This document shows positions 61,501 through 64,000 of a DNA stretch of 64,000 nt, piece after piece. Within the stretch, counting starts at the first letter, position 1; the number at the start of each line of letters is the position of its first letter. A program made the position numbers and the translations under genes. The notes under the pieces are model-generated. The model was not told the DNA's origin and ran no database searches. It saw nothing but the letters and a program-made list of their open reading frames with translations. This DNA comes from Liopterus haemorrhoidalis (taxonomy: Eukaryota > Arthropoda > Insecta > Coleoptera > Dytiscidae). Location: the NCBI GenBank assembly GCA_963971575.1, contig OZ020611.1, positions 228,896,260 through 228,960,259 of the forward strand, in the 5' to 3' direction.

Positions 61501-64000
61501 TGCTAAAATATAACTAGAATTTTAACAAAATAATTTAAATAAAAAAAAATGCAAAATAAAACAGAAATAATAAAATTGTCCCCAGACCGGAAACGAACCC
61601 TAGTTACAATTAAGGAAGCGAGAAGGCTAACCATTAGACTATGAAAGCTTACTCGTTTACTGTGTTGCATAACGTATTAAATATTTTACATCGTCAAAAA
61701 TTCCTGTTACTAATTTTTTCAGATTTTTAGATTAAACCATCTGGGCTGCAGGGTGTGGGATAATTTTTGTTGCACTATTTTAGCAAAAATCGCGTCAAAT
61801 TAATTTATTTAACAAAAATAAAATTGTGATCTTTAATCCACATACTACGGGCTTTCATTTGATAACCTACTCAGAATTTAAAAAAAAATATATATTTTTT
61901 TACAATGAGCACATATTTGTTTATATTTTTAGGGGATATGTATTTTAGATGTTTTAGTATTTTTGCTATGTGCGGGTCGAAGAGTTGTATAGGCATGCCA
62001 AATTTCAACTCTCTAGGTTTAGCCGTTTGGCTATAATTTTTACCGAACAGACAGACGACAAAATGACGGTATAAGGGTTTTTTGGTCATACCTACAAAAC
62101 CCTAAAAAACATACAAAATTACACATTATTGTACACGCAAAGAAATCACTGTATTTGGAAATAATTCATAAAGGGTTATGAATTTAGAAAAAATAAAATA
62201 ACAGAATCCCCAAATAATACATGATCTTTACATATATTTCGTTGGATTTTGATCAGTTGCATAGTACAGGCGAAATCTTTAATTGCGAGATTTTATAATG
62301 TATTTAATAATTTGACAGATTTTTACAATGTATAAGTATAGGCTATTCCAAACCTATAGGCGGAACTAGATTTTACAATTTATATATTTAATTTTTTTTG
62401 TTCTATTTTTATATGTAATTTTTCAAACCGAAGATAAATAAAAACCTAATTTATAAAGATAAAGAATAATAAAAAGCAGTAATGTAATATATTTAACAAT
62501 ATATAAATATATTTGACTTGTGCATTCTTTTGAAATTTCCAGTGAGGTATCAAATGAAATCTCTTGGTGGATGGATAAACATTCAAAATTTAATTTAAAA
62601 AAAAACAATATTTTCCCCCACCCTATTCCTCACAGAGGCGGGAAATAAGGAAATAGGTTCCTATAAGAAACATGTACATACAAGAATGAAAATTATTCGT
62701 TTATTACCTTTGCCACAATATTTGCATTTAAACGGTTTCTCTCCTCGATGTCTTCTCATGTGAATAACCAAATAATCATTCCTAATAAATCTTTGTCCAC
62801 ATTCCGAGCATAGGAATTTCTTCGAATGGTCATTATGGAATTTCATATGTTCTGTAAGATGTGATTTTGATATAAATGTCTTCTCACAAACCTTGCATTG
62901 GAATTTCTTCTCCCCATTATGTCCTCTCATATGAACATCACGATATTTCTCCGTCGTAAAACCTTTCATACAAACCGTACATTTATATTTCTTCTCATTC
63001 ATTATCTTAACTCCGATGTTATGTTTCGAAGCTTTATGTTTAAGGAGATGTTCAATTCGAGCAAATGGACGTTTACATATTTCACATTCAAATTCTTTTG
63101 ATGCTGTATGAAGTTTCATATGTTGTGCCATATGGTCTCGACGATTGAATGTTTTAGGGCAGATCGTGCAACAGTATGGTTTGTTATCAGAATGAATTGT
63201 CATGTGACGTTTAAGATGATTTGAACGGGTAAATTTCTTGTTGCAAACTTTACAGTTATGTAGTTTAAGACCTGTATGTTTTCGGCAATGAATTTCTAAG
63301 CCGATTTGTGTTGAGAGGACTTTGTTACAAACGAGGCAAGGATATTCCCCTGGTTCTTCTTTTATGTCTTCTACTAATTCTTGTTTAATTGGTTTTTCTC
63401 TCGGAACTCTTTCTTTACGTTCTTTTTTTACTTTTTCTTTTATAGGATATTTTCTAGGTCTACCTCTTCCACGTTTACCTGTTTTTTTCGCTACACGAGC
63501 TGGTAAGTACTCGCTGTGCGTTGAATCACTATCATTATCTTTTTCATCTTCGAAATTTTCTATATCACTACTTTCCTTTTCAACTAACTGTTCAACCACT
63601 TCTCCAGGTTCTGTATTTTCATTTTCCGTAGAACTGCCTTCAGCTGGTGGTTCGGTTTTAACAGCATCTTCTGCGTTTTCAAGAATGTCTACTTGCGGTT
63701 CAAAACAGTCTTGATTATCGTCATTATCATCATCATCACCAGCACGATGATCATCCATAAGTTCGGTTCCATCATCATGATCGGAAAAGTTGTCATTATC
63801 GGAATGTTCAGATTCAGATTTACCAGAATAATCATCTACCTCAATATAGTGTTCGTGGATATTATCTAAAGTTTCGATTGTAGGAAGGATTGGTGCTTTG
63901 TTATCATGAAGTCTCATGTGTACTTCTAAACTGTCTGTTCTTGTAAAGCCTTTATTACACACTTCGCAAGCATAGATCTTGTCTCCTTTACAACGTTTTG
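56354..64000 (-). CDS. C2H2 zinc-finger protein with acidic region and AT-hook-like motif (5' end outside window)
   Basis: Exons are 62708-64000 (open at the window edge), 60198-60291, 58207-58417 and 56354-56593, all with GT-AG borders and consistent phases (1, 2, 0). About 612 codons are visible. The first finger ([11 protein letters not shown]) is followed by about 190 residues that are strongly acidic ([10 protein letters not shown]) and contain [11 protein letters not shown], an AT-hook-like motif. Seven more fingers follow in exon 1 and a ninth is cut by the intron (CGKG|FPRT). The rest lie in the next exons, twelve in all, the last being [10 protein letters not shown]. The final exon is Pro/Gln/Val-rich ([10 protein letters not shown] ... 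PQQQTC) and stops at TGA 56354-56356. DNA binding in the nucleus is expected. A ZAD would lie further upstream, outside the window. The target is unknown. Confidence 0.9.
57135..57615 (-). mobile_element. hAT element with a transposase remnant
   Basis: The ends CAGTGATGGGATTCAATTTG and GAGTGAATCCCATCACTG are inverted. The flanks CGTATAGG and CATATAAG share five of eight bases. On - a short frame reads [20 protein letters not shown], resembling the NGPSxxxFxPxxxVxxWL part of hAT transposases of the ZNF862 type. In the last intron of the - strand zinc-finger gene. Confidence 0.65.
57716..57953. mobile_element. MITE (GGGTGACCATT family) carrying the minisatellite, copy 2
   Basis: The left end GGGAGACCATTTTCTTGAGA and right end CGGGACGAATGATCACCC match the ends of 28622-28832 in reverse order; flanks TA. 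Internal units AAGTGAAGAGTAAAAAAAAAGG with TCCTCACCTCC are at 57785-57860. Confidence 0.7.
58551..58580. repeat. (TA)n microsatellite
   Basis: About 14 TA units, just before the LINE fragment. Confidence 0.9.
58640..59430 (+). pseudogene. LINE (jockey-type group) 3' fragment
   Basis: Frame pieces read [20 protein letters not shown] and EIWGWKE, then from 58777 [20 protein letters not shown] and on to [15 protein letters not shown] (stop about 59244). A third frame has [20 protein letters not shown] followed by [17 protein letters not shown], a CCHC-like end. Together they form the C-terminal half of an insect non-LTR reverse transcriptase protein with two frameshifts. The 3' end has a repetitive (AGTAAATAA)n tail near 59570-59600. 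Lies in an intron of the - strand zinc-finger gene. Confidence 0.75.
59664..60102 (+). mobile_element. Short THAP-type element, copy 3
   Basis: The ends ATTGTCAACTGACAATAACT and GTAGTGTCAGATGACAAT are inverted with mismatches and are related to the ends of 44051-44318. The longest THAP frame of the three copies is inside (59808-60011). Confidence 0.6.
59808..60011 (+). pseudogene. THAP-domain N-terminal fragment
   Basis: Reads [20 protein letters not shown] then HRVPKRGKK. Cys-x3-Cys, the SFHR-P block and basic residues are the first half of a THAP module. The rest (W, C-x2-H) is missing, and the frame ends in low-complexity residues. Related copies at 44181 and 9600-9750 open with the same KINCNVNCC start. 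Confidence 0.55.
60530..60980 (+). repeat. Dispersed repeat (GGGAAGAACCCTATT family), copy 3
   Basis: The longest of the three copies. It starts with GGGGCAAGTATTGTAATCGC, includes a (GT)n microsatellite (60645-60664), then the blocks shared with 7555-7830 and 32025-32255, ending GGGCAAGTCTAGCGGGGGTG...CCACTGGTT. Confidence 0.6.
61220..62103 (-). repeat. Dispersed repeat family F1, copy 3, with tRNA-like core
   Basis: Inverted to 32707-34132 and without the MITE. The ends AGGGTTTCGCAGGTAT and ATACCTACAAAACCCT are inverted. At 61578-61650 on - a tRNA-like stretch reads TAGTCTAATGGTTAGCCTTC ... GGGTTCGTTTCC. It sits between exons of the - strand zinc-finger gene. Confidence 0.65.
62339..62385. 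repeat. Fragment of the CAGTCTGTT MITE family
   Basis: GGCTATTCCAAACCTATAGG followed by CGGAACTAGATTTTAC matches the start of that family. The other end is missing. Confidence 0.5.

Noticed and set aside
63322..63714. 130-codon ORF on +
   Set aside because: Antisense shadow of the acidic and AT-hook region of the C2H2 gene.

Overview
This window looks like chromosomal DNA from an insect. It is AT-rich, its genes have introns with GT-AG splice sites, and it holds several ZAD/C2H2 zinc-finger genes (an arthropod-typical family). It also carries Tc1/mariner, piggyBac, PIF/Harbinger, hAT, Tigger, LINE and tRNA-derived SINE sequences. The order of insect cannot be read from the sequence alone.

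Layout of genes: (1) the 3' part of a C2H2 gene on the + strand (exons 937-1174 and 7957-8532); (2) a complete four-exon Rab18 small GTPase gene on the - strand (10139-19345); (3) an eight-exon ZAD-C2H2 gene on the - strand (21064-37420; 559 aa, 12 fingers); (4) a two-exon ZAD-C2H2 gene on the - strand (40772-47111; 646 aa, 13 fingers); (5) a first exon of an unrecognised single-pass membrane protein on the + strand (47290-47523), head-to-head with gene 4; (6) the 3' part of a C2H2 gene with an acidic region and an AT-hook-like motif on the - strand (56354-64000, running off the window end). The zinc-finger genes are probably nuclear DNA-binding regulators that arose by local duplication. Rab18 is an unrelated membrane-traffic gene lying among them.

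Nearly all remaining space is mobile DNA, often nested. A two-gene Harbinger element sits inside another inverted-repeat element in intron 1 of gene 1, next to a foldback element that itself carries a TA-target MITE. Rab18 intron 3 holds a structurally complete piggyBac (TTAA flanks, 549-aa ORF) inside a MITE. Rab18 intron 1 holds a decayed Tc1-type element with a DD38E catalytic spacing. Further along are hAT elements with exact 8-bp target duplications, a frameshifted mariner, LINE 3' fragments, three copies of a THAP-encoding short element, SINEs (one with a 12-bp target duplication), and dispersed families with no name I can give.

The observations I find most worth following are the DD38E element, the intact piggyBac, the THAP short elements, a roughly 40-47 bp minisatellite unit carried inside five apparently different short elements, and a dispersed repeat family with a tRNA-like core that repeatedly serves as an insertion target. 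All exon joins were worked out by eye from reading frame and splice sites; no alignments or database searches were run.
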